Below, piece by piece: positions 25,310-34,311 of a DNA stretch of 64,000 nucleotides (positions within the stretch are counted from its first letter, which is position 1; each line of letters starts with the position of its first letter). The DNA lies in contig NZ_CP013021.1 of the NCBI RefSeq assembly GCF_001420915.1, forward strand, positions 1,636,501 to 1,700,500, in the 5' to 3' direction. The notes beneath the pieces were generated by a model. It searched no databases and was not told the origin of the DNA. It saw only the letters and a list, made by a program, of their open reading frames with translations. A program made the translations under genes and the position numbers. This stretch comes from Agarivorans gilvus (GTDB lineage: Bacteria; Pseudomonadota; Gammaproteobacteria; Enterobacterales; Celerinatantimonadaceae).

Positions 25310-26374
25310 CTAATTGGCCGACTTATCTCTAACAAACAAAGGATTAAGCTTGCAGGGGCGAAACGCTAAAGACAATACTGCGCTTTTCTCAACCAGTACT
25401 TTAATCACTAGCGGCACAGTAATACTACAAGCATAAGCCGTTATCGCTAACAGCACTAAAGTGGTGGCATTGCTAAACCCCTTTGAGATGTAAGCGTAAA
25501 CCTGCCGACTGATAACACTATGAAAAATCAAGATATATAAGCTCGCTTTTCCCAAAGCTAAAGGAGCGACACTCACCAGCGGACTTCTGCAAATAAACCA
25601 AGACACAGTTAAAACAAAGTAAAATCCAGCCAAGGCAGCGATTGTAGCGAACAACACGGGTTGGTACAGGCGCATATTGAAATCAGAGCGAGTTTCGGTA
25701 TAAGTAGCAATGACTATCACCACTAACAGCGATATTGCGCCTAAAATAGGCTTAGCCTTGAAGTTTAACAGTGGCTGCTTAAACAGCACCCCTAACATAA
25801 AATAGAACAACGAGAGCGGAATAATATCTAGGGAAAACGGCAAGCCATAGCAGTGTATGTTGCTAGAAAAAAGTACGAGATCGGAATGCCAAAAGTAAGC
25901 TACATAGTGAGCTCCCCAGGCCAGAAATACCGTTAACAGCAACAGCGATATCCAGCGAGGCAAGCGAGAAAAACCACAGTAACGAAACAAGATATAAGTA
26001 AAGCAATACACTAAGAACAAATGGGGTAAAAACCAAAGAGGCCCCCAATCAATAGTGGCACCCGAAGCATAAAATATCCCCTTAAGGCGCCATAGAATGT
26101 CGCTCTCTCCTTGCCACGCGGCTATCAGCAACAAGCAAAGCAATACCGCAAAATAAGGCTTTAGTAGAGCATCAGCTTTGTTCAGTAAGAATGGTTTAGG
26201 CTTAGCCGCGTAAGAAAAAAACAAGCCTGACAAGGCAAAAAACAAGGGCATTCTAAAAAGCCCCATTCCTTCAACAAAATCAGGAAACAGAGTCCGTAAC
26301 TCACTGTGGTGCATGGCCACTAGACTAATCGAAATACCCTTTGCGATATCTACATGCTTTACTCTGCCGTCCAT
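25310..26374 (-). CDS. acyltransferase family 3 membrane protein
   Basis: The protein of about 354 residues has ten predicted membrane segments and the acyltransferase 3 signature at the start (HVDIAKGISISLVAMHHSE, including the conserved His). RMPLFFALSGLFF follows at the usual position. Family members O-acylate sugars, peptidoglycan or lipids in the inner membrane. ATG 26374 has GGAG five bases upstream and is preferred to GTG 26380. It is a single gene at the edge of the accessory island; the substrate is unknown. Confidence 0.85.
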   Translation of the reverse strand: MDGRVKHVDIAKGISISLVAMHHSELRTLFPDFVEGMGLFRMPLFFALSGLFFSYAAKPKPFLLNKADALLKPYFAVLLCLLLIAAWQGESDILWRLKGIFYASGATIDWGPLWFLPHLFLVYCFTYILFRYCGFSRLPRWISLLLLTVFLAWGAHYVAYFWHSDLVLFSSNIHCYGLPFSLDIIPLSLFYFMLGVLFKQPLLNFKAKPILGAISLLVVIVIATYTETRSDFNMRLYQPVLFATIAALAGFYFVLTVSWFICRSPLVSVAPLALGKASLYILIFHSVISRQVYAYISKGFSNATTLVLLAITAYACSITVPLVIKVLVEKSAVLSLAFRPCKLNPLFVRDKSAN

Positions 26375-26490
26375 ATCCACTCCGGCTAGTTTCTGTGCTA
26401 ATGGAGGCTAAAGCTTGGCAGAGTTGGCGCTTATTGATATTGACTAAAAGCATAAAAATCGAACAAAAAACCATCAATCATCTCGAAGCT

Positions 26491-26973
26491 TTAGCATAGA
26501 ACCATATTAGGATGACCGCAGCGGCTTAGGTTATCTAAACCGTAACCGGGAATATCTTTGCCTATAGAGTGGATGAGCCTAGATATCCCTAAACCTTCGC
26601 CGCCACTACCCGTGCGGTCGTAGTGATGAAAGCCCTTTGAGGGTTGTGGCTTAGAGGGGTCTCCAGCATTGAAAAAACGCGGTAGGTTTTCTACAAACCA
26701 AGCCGCTGCACCAATGGGGAACTCGTATTGCTCTACATAGCGATATGGTTCACCACTAAAAGGGCTAATACCATCATTCCAATAATGAATAATTAACATA
26801 GCTCCATCAAAGTAAAGCTGCCAATCACGAACCGTATCTTTAAACCTAACATCAGTAATCTCGGCAATTTTTTTCCAAGCGCTAGGTAAGTTTTCCGGCT
26901 GGTATACCGGCCATTCTGGCTTGCGAGGCACTGGCACAAAAGTAGATGCATCAAAGACAGGGAGGTTATTCAT
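26491..26973 (-). CDS. candidate immunity protein, related to product of 27666-28175
   Basis: This soluble 160-residue protein has no known family to me. Its segment AAWFVENLPRFFNAGD and the later IPGYGLDNLSR resemble SWFINAIEQKFMKTE and TPGYGLANASR in the protein encoded at 27666-28175, with comparable spacing, so the two look like distant relatives. It is the last of three small genes behind the large toxin-like gene, two bases after the previous stop region, so co-transcription is likely. A role as antitoxin or immunity protein is inferred from position only. Confidence 0.6.
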   Translation of the reverse strand: MNNLPVFDASTFVPVPRKPEWPVYQPENLPSAWKKIAEITDVRFKDTVRDWQLYFDGAMLIIHYWNDGISPFSGEPYRYVEQYEFPIGAAAWFVENLPRFFNAGDPSKPQPSKGFHHYDRTGSGGEGLGISRLIHSIGKDIPGYGLDNLSRCGHPNMVLC

Positions 26974-26974
26974 A

Positions 26975-27679
26975 CTATGAATTAATAATAAGTTCCTCTA
27001 CCGCTTGTTTAGCCGCAGCCTCATTTATCCAAGCTAGAGGTCTATTGCCACAAAACACGGCTCCATCAAAAATTTTATAGAGCTCTTTAGCTTTAGGTAT
27101 GTCATCAATGGAATTCCCGCCAAAACCTCCAACAGCAGTATATCCAGGGAACCTTGGTAGATGGCTTTGAAATGGTAACTTTTGTTTACCGCTATCAATA
27201 TCTAACTTAAGCTCCTCCAACTCTTTGAGAAAAATGACTTCATTTGTACTGAGAACCCTAGTAGCATTTTTCAAACAAAAAATAAGCGCCTCTATGACCC
27301 TCGAAATGTGCGGGTAATACTCGGGTTTAATTAATAACTGACCTTTCTTAAGAATCTTTATTAGCTGCACTAGCGGAAGTTCGATCTCTTCAAATATAGA
27401 ATTTATATCGTCAGGATCACTAGCATGAAAGCTTAAGGTTCCATCAGTGTATATATAGCGTAGGGTACTTAATTGTTCTGCTGGAAGAGGTAAACTAAAG
27501 TTTGGTTCCTTTAGCTTATCTAATACCCAAAGTAGCTGCGCTTGCAAACGCCCTTCAGGGCTAGAGTCGACTATCGCATACTCACTAAATCGATCGAGTA
27601 AGTAGTTTGAGATTGCGATAACATCATCTTTTTGTTCACTTAGCATCAGAATAACGGAGGTACCTCTAGAGCTCGCCAT
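26975..27679 (-). CDS. uncharacterised soluble protein, candidate immunity protein
   Basis: The 234-residue cytoplasmic protein has no recognised domain. It is rich in Leu and Lys/Glu and probably helical in the middle, and it ends AAAKQAVEELIINS. I choose ATG 27679, which overlaps the stop of the preceding gene, because the longer frame starts with TTG and no ribosome site. Close packing between two related small genes downstream of a toxin-like gene suggests it belongs to the same immunity cluster. AT-rich codon use fits an acquired island. Confidence 0.6.
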   Translation of the reverse strand: MASSRGTSVILMLSEQKDDVIAISNYLLDRFSEYAIVDSSPEGRLQAQLLWVLDKLKEPNFSLPLPAEQLSTLRYIYTDGTLSFHASDPDDINSIFEEIELPLVQLIKILKKGQLLIKPEYYPHISRVIEALIFCLKNATRVLSTNEVIFLKELEELKLDIDSGKQKLPFQSHLPRFPGYTAVGGFGGNSIDDIPKAKELYKIFDGAVFCGNRPLAWINEAAAKQAVEELIINS

Positions 27680-28175
27680 TATCAATTTTACTTGCAATCA
27701 CCTTGAGCTCTTCTAGTAAGCCATTGTCAAATAACATTTCATCAGTAAAACAAAACTCTTGCTGCTTTTTAATTGTAACGCTTCCATATCTATTACGACT
27801 TGCGTTTGCTAATCCATAACCGGGCGTACCAAACCAGCGGCTAGTTACAAGTTTTTCACCAGCGATTTCCTTAGCGTACGTGAACTCGCCTTTCCTTAAA
27901 CCGCCTTCAGCCTCTGTTTTCATGAACTTCTGCTCAATAGCATTGATAAACCAAGATAAACCTGACTTAGGTATTTCTATATCTGTGCCACCTAACCACT
28001 TTTCTGGTTGGCCATTTACCGCAGGAAAACACCCTTTTGATGCCAACACTAGATAATCATGCATTAACAACAAGTAAAAGAAACGATATTTACCGTTAGA
28101 CCTTAATGACTTAAAGACTAAAACGGTATTTGGATTATTATCTAGATCTTCAACATGTAAATTTTTAAATCTCAT
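27666..28175 (-). CDS. candidate immunity protein next to toxin-like gene
   Basis: The 169-residue soluble protein is encoded 10 bases after the stop of the 739-residue toxin-like gene, the usual place for a cognate immunity gene. No known family is recognised. It shares the W-F-x-N and PGYGLxNxSR patterns with the product of 26491-26973. Its C-terminus (TDEMLFDNGLLEELKVIA) resembles a 34-residue remnant frame at 37392-37496. Together these point to a family of immunity-like proteins repeated across the island. Confidence 0.65.
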   Translation of the reverse strand: MRFKNLHVEDLDNNPNTVLVFKSLRSNGKYRFFYLLLMHDYLVLASKGCFPAVNGQPEKWLGGTDIEIPKSGLSWFINAIEQKFMKTEAEGGLRKGEFTYAKEIAGEKLVTSRWFGTPGYGLANASRNRYGSVTIKKQQEFCFTDEMLFDNGLLEELKVIASKIDNGEL

Positions 28176-28185
28176 TTAGATTACC

Positions 28186-30405
28186 TTATAAATCAATTCG
28201 CTTAATCACCCCCAGGCTTTCTAACTTACCTAGTTGCTGTGGATTTTTATCATACGTAAAGACTTCGACAGGGCCATAAGCTACTTTCTCAACAACATTA
28301 GTATCACGAGTCATACCGTTACCAGTGAATATTTCCCATGCGCTAATTTTGGTAGCTATATCATGCCGCTCGCTCAATAACTCAGCGGTGTCAATATCAT
28401 GTCCCAGCGACTTCGCAAAAACTTTTCTTTCCTGATAATCATCCATATCCACACCCGCTTCCCACGCTTTATTGGCAAAATCTTCATATTTAGGAGCAAA
28501 ATCCTCGTTCATTACTTTTTTAGCAATGCTTGGGCCAATCCCCATATCAGGGTTATTAGCAATTATTTTATTTATGTTATCGAAAGTGGGAATAATAGAT
28601 ACTACATCCCCTGCTTCAGCCAATTGTTGATTATCGATAAGCAACATCGTGTAATTTTTATTTGGGTCATATCTAGTACCAAAAGCATTCAGTATGAGTT
28701 TCGCGTCGCTATCCGCATGCTCGACTTGGCTCATGGGGGCGGTCCATGTCACTGCGCGGCCATTCTTAACCTGACCAATTGTGCCAGAGTCCTTTGAGTG
28801 ACCAGTCTCAATAATACGCACTAACACATTCTCGTTAAGGCCGTTTTCTACAATATTCAGCTTATCTTCAAGGGTATAGGGTGTTTTTGGCAGTGGAGAA
28901 TTAGAGGCTCTGGCTTCGGCAATAGCATCTTTAGCTCTGCTTAAGCGCTTTTCTGCTTCATCGATAGTTTGTACTGGGCTAATACGCTTTGGCTTATGAT
29001 TAGCAGGCTTTTGTTTACCCGCATCAGTAGGCACTTGCGCCCCCGTAGGCTTAGCAATTTGTTGTTCAACTTTTCCGCCGGTACGGCCGGATTTAGTTTT
29101 AAATCTGGCTTTTTGTTTCAGTTGCTTAGCAAGCTTTTTAAATAAGCCCCCAAGTTTGTCTAAATGACGCACTCGGTTTACGGCGATGGCGGCGCTTGCT
29201 GTTCCCCCGCTAAGGGCCACTAAAATGGCGCTTAGTACAATGTCGAAGATGGCAGCCCCGCCCATTTCTGTCAGCTCGGTGTGGTGCTGCGCTTTGGCAA
29301 AATCTTTAACAAACTGTACTAGAGCGGCTTGTATTTCACTGTCATCACTAATGAAACTAGCAATTTCATAGGCTTCAGCAAGCTTTTGTTTAGTGATGGA
29401 GGCGGGGTCAAAACCCAATGCTTTTACATAAGCTTGGTGCTGGTTGGTGCTCCAATTACTGGCAAAGCTCTCTGCCCAGCCTTTATCGTCATCTACATTG
29501 TAGGCATCCCAACCAGCGTTAAGGGCTCGCTTAAGTTGCCCTTGCATAGAGCCAAGCTTTATAAGGTTGTAGCTACATTCTGCCGTATCGGCTAAGGCAC
29601 CTGCTAGCCCCGTTAGCAGCGAACCTATACTAGCGATTCCCTTTTGAGCGAAGTTAAGCTCATTATAATCGGCTGCAACTTGCGCACCTTCGGCACGTTC
29701 AGCAGCGATGATGGCATCTAACACGCCAGTGATTTCTGCTCTGGTTGCCGCTATCGCAGCAACATCAGGCTGTTCGCCAAATTCAACATCTACATTGTTA
29801 GGTTCAAGGTTTGCTATGTTAGCTTGACCATCAGCATCGAGCATGCCTTTTAATACTGTGCCATCTGCTAAGGTTGCTTTGTAAGGCAAGTTGGCCGCAG
29901 GTGAGCCATCTGGTAATGCGCAATACAATTCTAAAGCTTCGCGAATGTCTTCTGTAGATTGACCGCCGTGACCGAGGGATTCTTCAGTCGACGCCGAGCG
30001 AGTTTTTACAATTTCTGGAACAGTGGCAACAGGTAAGCCTCCTTCCACATTGCTAGGAGGTGGCGTTGCGAAACTTTCGCCTTTAAATACTTTGACTTCA
30101 CCACTGGCTATACCATTACTGAGCCAAGCAATTTTTTGTTGCTCGCTTTTGTGATTAGCCATGTAGTCACCCGATAGATCGAAGTAAAGCTTATTTACAT
30201 CAAAACGGTGCCCCCACATGCTGTTGTGGTTGAGTAATAGCGATTGCGCCCGATAGCTATCGATGTGGCGGTTAACTGCTTCACCTAGCATTGCTGAGTG
30301 ACTAAGATGCTTTGGTAACAAAATATAAGACTGGCCAAACTCGTCTACTAAGCGTGTTTGCTTAAACCTAGAGTACTCTGTGGGGCCTGAGTGAGCTTGC
30401 ATCAT
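28186..30405 (-). CDS. large toxin-like effector with shared N-terminal module
   Basis: In this 739-residue protein, residues 14-148 form a module that is strongly similar to the start of the protein encoded at 37660-39627 (LVDEFGQSYILLP, KLYFDLSGDYM, HKSEQQKIAWLSN, then SLGHGG). Residues 165-212 form a small beta domain (LADGTVLKGMLDADGQANI) like those in VgrG/PAAR-linked effectors. A helical region and a hydrophobic stretch (384-408) follow, then a Lys/Pro-rich linker (420-480) and an unassigned C-terminal domain of about 230 residues that may be the toxic part. Immunity-like genes follow directly. Delivery by a type VI system is plausible but no secretion genes are in the window. Confidence 0.7.
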   Translation of the reverse strand: MMQAHSGPTEYSRFKQTRLVDEFGQSYILLPKHLSHSAMLGEAVNRHIDSYRAQSLLLNHNSMWGHRFDVNKLYFDLSGDYMANHKSEQQKIAWLSNGIASGEVKVFKGESFATPPPSNVEGGLPVATVPEIVKTRSASTEESLGHGGQSTEDIREALELYCALPDGSPAANLPYKATLADGTVLKGMLDADGQANIANLEPNNVDVEFGEQPDVAAIAATRAEITGVLDAIIAAERAEGAQVAADYNELNFAQKGIASIGSLLTGLAGALADTAECSYNLIKLGSMQGQLKRALNAGWDAYNVDDDKGWAESFASNWSTNQHQAYVKALGFDPASITKQKLAEAYEIASFISDDSEIQAALVQFVKDFAKAQHHTELTEMGGAAIFDIVLSAILVALSGGTASAAIAVNRVRHLDKLGGLFKKLAKQLKQKARFKTKSGRTGGKVEQQIAKPTGAQVPTDAGKQKPANHKPKRISPVQTIDEAEKRLSRAKDAIAEARASNSPLPKTPYTLEDKLNIVENGLNENVLVRIIETGHSKDSGTIGQVKNGRAVTWTAPMSQVEHADSDAKLILNAFGTRYDPNKNYTMLLIDNQQLAEAGDVVSIIPTFDNINKIIANNPDMGIGPSIAKKVMNEDFAPKYEDFANKAWEAGVDMDDYQERKVFAKSLGHDIDTAELLSERHDIATKISAWEIFTGNGMTRDTNVVEKVAYGPVEVFTYDKNPQQLGKLESLGVIKRIDL

Positions 30406-30674
30406 CTTTCCTTATACCTCGCTCGCTGTGATTGCCTTAAACATATGCTTCCTTGCTGCTCGAACAATGGGATATTAACTATAGAGTCAATAAGTTGGCG
30501 ATGCTACCAACCTAATAACAAGTTCGTCAACAATATTGTTAAATTAATCATTAATTTACATGCAATAATAAATAAGGCGGAATATTAAAGAGGCGGGGCT
30601 GTAGTGCTGGTTTAGTTTAAAACGCGCCCCCTGCATCAGTCACTCAGGGCAATCAAGCGGGTCGCATTACTAAC

Positions 30675-31728
30675 GGCGTTGTTTCCTAAATCAGATTGAA
30701 CTAACTCAGCAGTCGCGGATCTGATCAGTATCTATATCTGTCGGGTCACCAAACATGGGTAAAGCGAAAGGCAACATCACCAACTGGAAGCTGTACAACA
30801 GTGCACTGAAGCAACGCGGCTCATTGACCTTCTGGATGGATGAGAAAGCCATAGAACTATGGAATAACACTGAGCGCAGTGGTCGTCGAGGGCGCAGCCA
30901 AACTTACAGTGACACCGCTATTGCAACTGCGCTGATGATTAAAGGCGTATTCAAGTTACCACTGCGTGCTCTTGAAGGCTTCATCAACTCATTGTTTCGC
31001 CTGCTCAAGGTCGACTTAAAATCTCCCGATTACAGTTGTATAAGCAAGCGAGCAAAGACTGTTGAAGTCAACTATCGCCTACCTAGCCAAGGTCAAGCGG
31101 CTCACCTCGTTATCGATGCTACAGGTCTTAAGGTGTTTGGCGAAGGAGAGTGGAAGGTGCGTAAACACGGCGCTGAAAAGCGTCGAGTCTGGCGAAAACT
31201 GCATATGGCAGTAGATGCCCAGAGCCATCAGATAGTGAGTGCTGAGGTCTCGATGGACTGGGTTCACGATAGTGAAGTGTTACCCACCTTGTTGAGACCG
31301 CTGCGGCGCAAAGTGAAAGCAGTAAGCGCTGATGGTGCCTATGACACACGGCAGAGCTATCAAGAAGTACAACGTAAGAAGGCTGTTGCACTAATCCCTC
31401 CACGCAAGAATGCAGGTATGTGGGAAGCGGGTCACCCACGGAACGTTGCAGTAAAAGCCTTGAAGCAAGGTGAGTTGGAAAACTGGAAACGGGACAATGC
31501 TTACCATCTTCGTTCACTATAGGAGACGGCGATGTATCGTTTCAAACAACTGCTTAGCGACAAGTTGAGTCTACGTTGTTACAACGCCCAAGTCGGCGAA
31601 ATCATGGCCGGAGTGTGCGCGTTGAACAAAATGAGCAGGCTAGGTATGCCTGCTCGTCAGCTAGCTGAATAAAGAGGAAAACGCCTTGAGGTTACTGCGT
31701 TCGTTGCACTGAATTGATCAACAAGGCC
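30675..31728 (+). mobile_element. IS5-family (IS903-type) element, copy 1, inactivated
   Basis: The element is 1054 bp, bounded by imperfect inverted ends GGCGTTGTTTCCTAAATCAG and GGCCTTGTTGATCAATTCAG. Flanking 9-mers (ATTACTAAC and ATGGAATGC) do not match, so the original target duplication has been lost, probably through deletion or recombination with another copy. Its transposase gene carries a nonsense mutation. Confidence 0.9.
30755..31672 (+). pseudogene. IS903-type transposase with premature stop
   Basis: The first 255 residues are almost identical to the intact transposases of the other two copies. A C-to-A change turns the Ser codon TCG into TAG at 31520-31522. The stop falls one residue before the catalytic Glu of the Y(2)R(3)E(6)K signature (NAYHLRSLSETAMYRFK in the intact copies), so the truncated protein lacks the third DDE residue and cannot transpose. 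The remaining 49 codons stay open after the stop. Confidence 0.92.
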
Positions 31729-31751
31729 ATGGAATGCTGCAAAATGTACGA

Positions 31752-31795
31752 CAAAGCGAGCCTAAAAAGGCCTAAATTGTTCTCGCTTTGTTTTT
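31752..31795 (+). terminator. hairpin followed by T-run
   Basis: A 9-bp stem CAAAGCGAG/CTCGCTTTG with a loop of about 21 bases (itself containing AGGCCT) is followed by TTTTT. It would stop transcription running out of the adjacent insertion sequence. Confidence 0.6.
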
Positions 31796-31846
31796 GCCTG
31801 TTATTATAAGCCTATAAATTTAAGGGGTTATTTTTGGTGCCTCTAA

Positions 31847-31877
31847 ATTTACCGCGCCAAAATTTGGCGCGGTAAAT
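31847..31877. repeat. 31-bp palindrome
   Basis: Two 15-base arms (31847-31861 and 31863-31877) are perfect inverted copies around a single A. The sequence has a GC core (ACCGCGCC) and AT ends. It may be an operator, a recombination site or a cruciform. Confidence 0.85.
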
Positions 31878-32055
31878 CGGTTCTCGCTTTGTTTTTTATC
31901 AATAAGCGCTGTGAAACTTTGGTTTTTACTGGTAAGTTATTGTGATTAATGAATAATTTTACTTGGAATGAGTTTTACCTAGGTAGAAATCGCCGAGGTT
32001 TAATGAGAAGTCCGGGTAATAGCCTGTTATATTTTTATCAATTCACGGAGGACTT

Positions 32056-32451
32056 ATGTCAATACCTATAGAACATATGAAAATTTATATATATTGGGAA
32101 TACAAACAATCAAATGGAAATATTTACTTTGGGAAAAGAAAAATTGAACGTGGATATTCAGGAAAAGGCACAGCAAAAGACACACCTAGCCTTGAGCATT
32201 TAAGAGGCATGGGGCCAATCCCTAGAGGATGGTGGAAAATATTATCACCAAGAACAAGCGTTAAAACAGGTGCATATGTTTTGCCATTAGAGCCTTATAA
32301 CCATAACGCACATGGAAGATCGAGCTTTCAAATTCATGGAGACTCAAAAGCCAATCCAGGAACGGCTTCTTCTGGCTGTATAATTTTAAGCCGGGCAACC
32401 AGACAAAAAATATGGCAAAGTGGTGTTCGATATTTAAAGGTGGTTAGCTAA
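32056..32451 (+). CDS. Tlde1-like L,D-transpeptidase effector (DUF2778)
   Basis: The 131-residue protein fits DUF2778, the family of the type VI effector Tlde1. Seen are YSGKGTAKDTPSLEH, GPIPRGWWKI, HGRSSFQIHGDS and the catalytic ASSGCIILSRATR (H94 and C108). Family members cut or exchange peptidoglycan cross-link peptides in the periplasm of target cells. It has no signal peptide, which fits direct delivery. A strong ACGGAGGA site precedes it. Its stop overlaps the start of a signal-peptide-bearing small gene that should encode immunity. The pair lies between two inverted IS903-type copies. Confidence 0.85.
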   Translation: MSIPIEHMKIYIYWEYKQSNGNIYFGKRKIERGYSGKGTAKDTPSLEHLRGMGPIPRGWWKILSPRTSVKTGAYVLPLEPYNHNAHGRSSFQIHGDSKANPGTASSGCIILSRATRQKIWQSGVRYLKVVS

Positions 32452-32789
32452 TGAGGCAACTACTGATTTATATTACCTGTTTGTTTTCAACTTTTGCTCA
32501 ATGCGCCATTCCTGAATGTCACAATCCTGACAATTGGGCTCCTTCTGTTGCCTATGGTGCACTAAAAGAAAAACAATTGATAACATCTGAGAATTACGAT
32601 CCAAAAACAACTCAAGTAACTTTGCTTGGCTCAAAAAAGATTGGCAAAGATCTTTACACCCTTATTCATAAGGTTGATTTTTATCCTATTGGCGGTAAAA
32701 AAATTGTAGTAATAACAAAAAGTGATGCTTCAAGTGAAGAATGTTCAATGTCACCAGTAAAGATATTTTTAGTAAATGAACTGGAGTAA
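32451..32789 (+). CDS. Tldi1-like periplasmic immunity protein
   Basis: The 112-residue product has a signal peptide (LLIYITCLFSTFAQC, cleavage near residue 18) and a small domain containing two further Cys (PECHNP and SEECSM). Its ATG shares one base with the stop of the Tlde1-like gene, so translation is coupled. A periplasmic product next to a peptidoglycan-targeting effector is the expected immunity arrangement. Sequence similarity to known immunity proteins cannot be judged by eye. Confidence 0.72.
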   Translation: MRQLLIYITCLFSTFAQCAIPECHNPDNWAPSVAYGALKEKQLITSENYDPKTTQVTLLGSKKIGKDLYTLIHKVDFYPIGGKKIVVITKSDASSEECSMSPVKIFLVNELE

Positions 32790-33148
32790 AAATATAACAC
32801 ATATGAGCCTTCCTCCCGTCAATAGGTAATACGAACTTATTGGCTGCGTCAGCAGCCAATCGTATCGAACAGCGAAGCTGGCTACTTCGCTCTGTCATTT
32901 CCGCCATTAAGCGTGCTTACGGCAAACACATATAGAGGGTCTCTTATTGCGGTCTCTCCGCTGCCTGTAGGCGAGCTACAGGGCCACTAGACATTCATCG
33001 GTTAACCTTCACCAGCTCTATTCAAACCCAGGAGCTTCAGTGCTCAGTTAGTTTCAGGCTTGGTTCAGGTGTAAGCAACTTTGCTGTTCGTCACTATGGC
33101 GCACCAATAGCGTGGCTAATCAAAGCAATCGGGCTTGTACTTCGTTGG
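32790..33148. ncRNA. structured non-coding stretch, possible IS110-type bridge RNA region
   Basis: No gene is present in 359 bases. Three perfect hairpins lie in a row: ATTGGCTGC/GCAGCCAAT (32839-32860), AGCGAAG/CTTCGCT (32871-32891) and CCTGTAG/CTACAGG (32964-32982). The stretch lies on the 3' side of the IS110-family transposase, from which it is separated only by IS903-type copy 2, so it may once have been contiguous with that element's end. Elements of the IS1111 branch carry their guide RNA 3' of the transposase. This is inference. Confidence 0.35.
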
Positions 33149-34202
33149 GGCCTTGTTGATCAATTCAGAGCCAAGAATGCAGTAACCTCAAGGCGCTTTC
33201 CTCTTTATTCAGCTAGCTGACGAGCAGGCATACCTAGCCTGCTCATTTTGTTCAACGCGCACACTCCGGCCATGATTTCGCCGACTTGGGCGTTGTAACA
33301 ACGTAGACTCAACTTGTCGCTAAGCAGTTGTTTGAAACGATACATCGCCGTCTCCGATAGTGAACGAAGATGGTAAGCATTGTCCCGTTTCCAGTTTTCC
33401 AACTCACCTTGCTTCAAGGCTTTTACTACAACGTTCCGTGGGTGACCCGCTTCCCACATACCTGCATTCTTGCGTGGAGGGATTAGTGCAACAGCCTTCT
33501 TACGTTGTACTTCTTGATAGCTCTGCCGTGTGTCATAGGCACCATCAGCGCTTACTGCTTTCACTTTGCGCCGCAGCGGTCTCAACAAGGTGGGTAACAC
33601 TTCACTATCGTGAACCCAGTCCATCGAGACCTCAGCACTCACTATCTGATGGCTCTGGGCATCTACTGCCATATGCAGTTTTCGCCAGACTCGACGCTTT
33701 TCAGCGCCGTGTTTACGCACCTTCCACTCTCCTTCGCCAAACACCTTAAGACCTGTAGCATCGATAACGAGGTGAGCCACTTGACCTTGGCTAGGTAGGC
33801 GATAGTTGACTTCAACAGTCTTTGCTCGCTTGCTTATACAACTGTAATCGGGAGATTTTAAGTCGACCTTGAGCAGGCGAAACAATGAGTTGATGAAGCC
33901 TTCAAGAGCGCGCAGTGGTAACTTGAATACGCCTTTAATCATCAGCGCAGTTGCGATAGCGGTGTCACTGTAAGTTTGGCTGCGCCCTCGACGACCACTA
34001 CGCTCAGTGTTATTCCATAGTTCTATGGCTTTCTCATCTATCCAGAAGGTCAATGAGCCGCGTTGCTTCAGTGCACTGTTGTACAGCTTCCAGTTGGTGA
34101 TGTTGCCTTTCGCTTTACCCATGTTTGGTGACCCGACAGATATAGATACAGATCAGATCCGCGACTGCTGAGTTAGTTCAATCTGATTTAGGAAACAACG
34201 CC
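33149..34202 (-). mobile_element. IS5-family (IS903-type) element, copy 2, intact with target duplication
   Basis: The element is 1054 bp with the same inverted ends as copy 1. It is flanked by a perfect 9-bp direct repeat CTTCGTTGG (33140-33148 and 34203-34211), the duplication length known for IS903-type elements. This is a simple, recent insertion. Confidence 0.96.
33205..34122 (-). CDS. IS5-family (IS903-type) transposase, copy 2
   Basis: The 305-residue DDE transposase is intact. The two Asp are in VIDATGLKVFG and SADGAYDTR. The Glu is in the Y(2)R(3)E(6)K signature NAYHLRSLSETAMYRFK. It differs from copy 3 at only a few residues (for example Ile for Met in FWIDE). It should be active in cis on 1054-bp elements of this type, including the dead copy 1. 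Confidence 0.95.
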   Translation of the reverse strand: MGKAKGNITNWKLYNSALKQRGSLTFWIDEKAIELWNNTERSGRRGRSQTYSDTAIATALMIKGVFKLPLRALEGFINSLFRLLKVDLKSPDYSCISKRAKTVEVNYRLPSQGQVAHLVIDATGLKVFGEGEWKVRKHGAEKRRVWRKLHMAVDAQSHQIVSAEVSMDWVHDSEVLPTLLRPLRRKVKAVSADGAYDTRQSYQEVQRKKAVALIPPRKNAGMWEAGHPRNVVVKALKQGELENWKRDNAYHLRSLSETAMYRFKQLLSDKLSLRCYNAQVGEIMAGVCALNKMSRLGMPARQLAE

Positions 34203-34311
34203 CTTCGTTGGTATAAAAGGCCTATGCGTCGGCTTTATGCCATTAGGGGCGGCCATTTAATATACTCATTCACAGCACCAGTTAGATCTTCAGCTCACGC
34301 TACTGAGCGAC

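Larger units (their letters stand above)
31729..32055. other. non-coding region with palindromes upstream of effector pair
   Basis: The 327 bases contain a terminator-like hairpin, a 31-bp near-perfect palindrome (31847-31877) and two direct copies of GTTCTCGCTTTGTTTTT-like sequence (about 31779 and 31880). An ACGGAGGA ribosome site sits before the effector gene. No gene was found. Confidence 0.5.

Noticed and set aside
30675..34202. Composite transposon formed by IS copies 1 and 2 around the effector pair
   Set aside because: Outer flanks (ATTACTAAC and CTTCGTTGG) do not match and copy 2 has its own complete target duplication, so it inserted alone.
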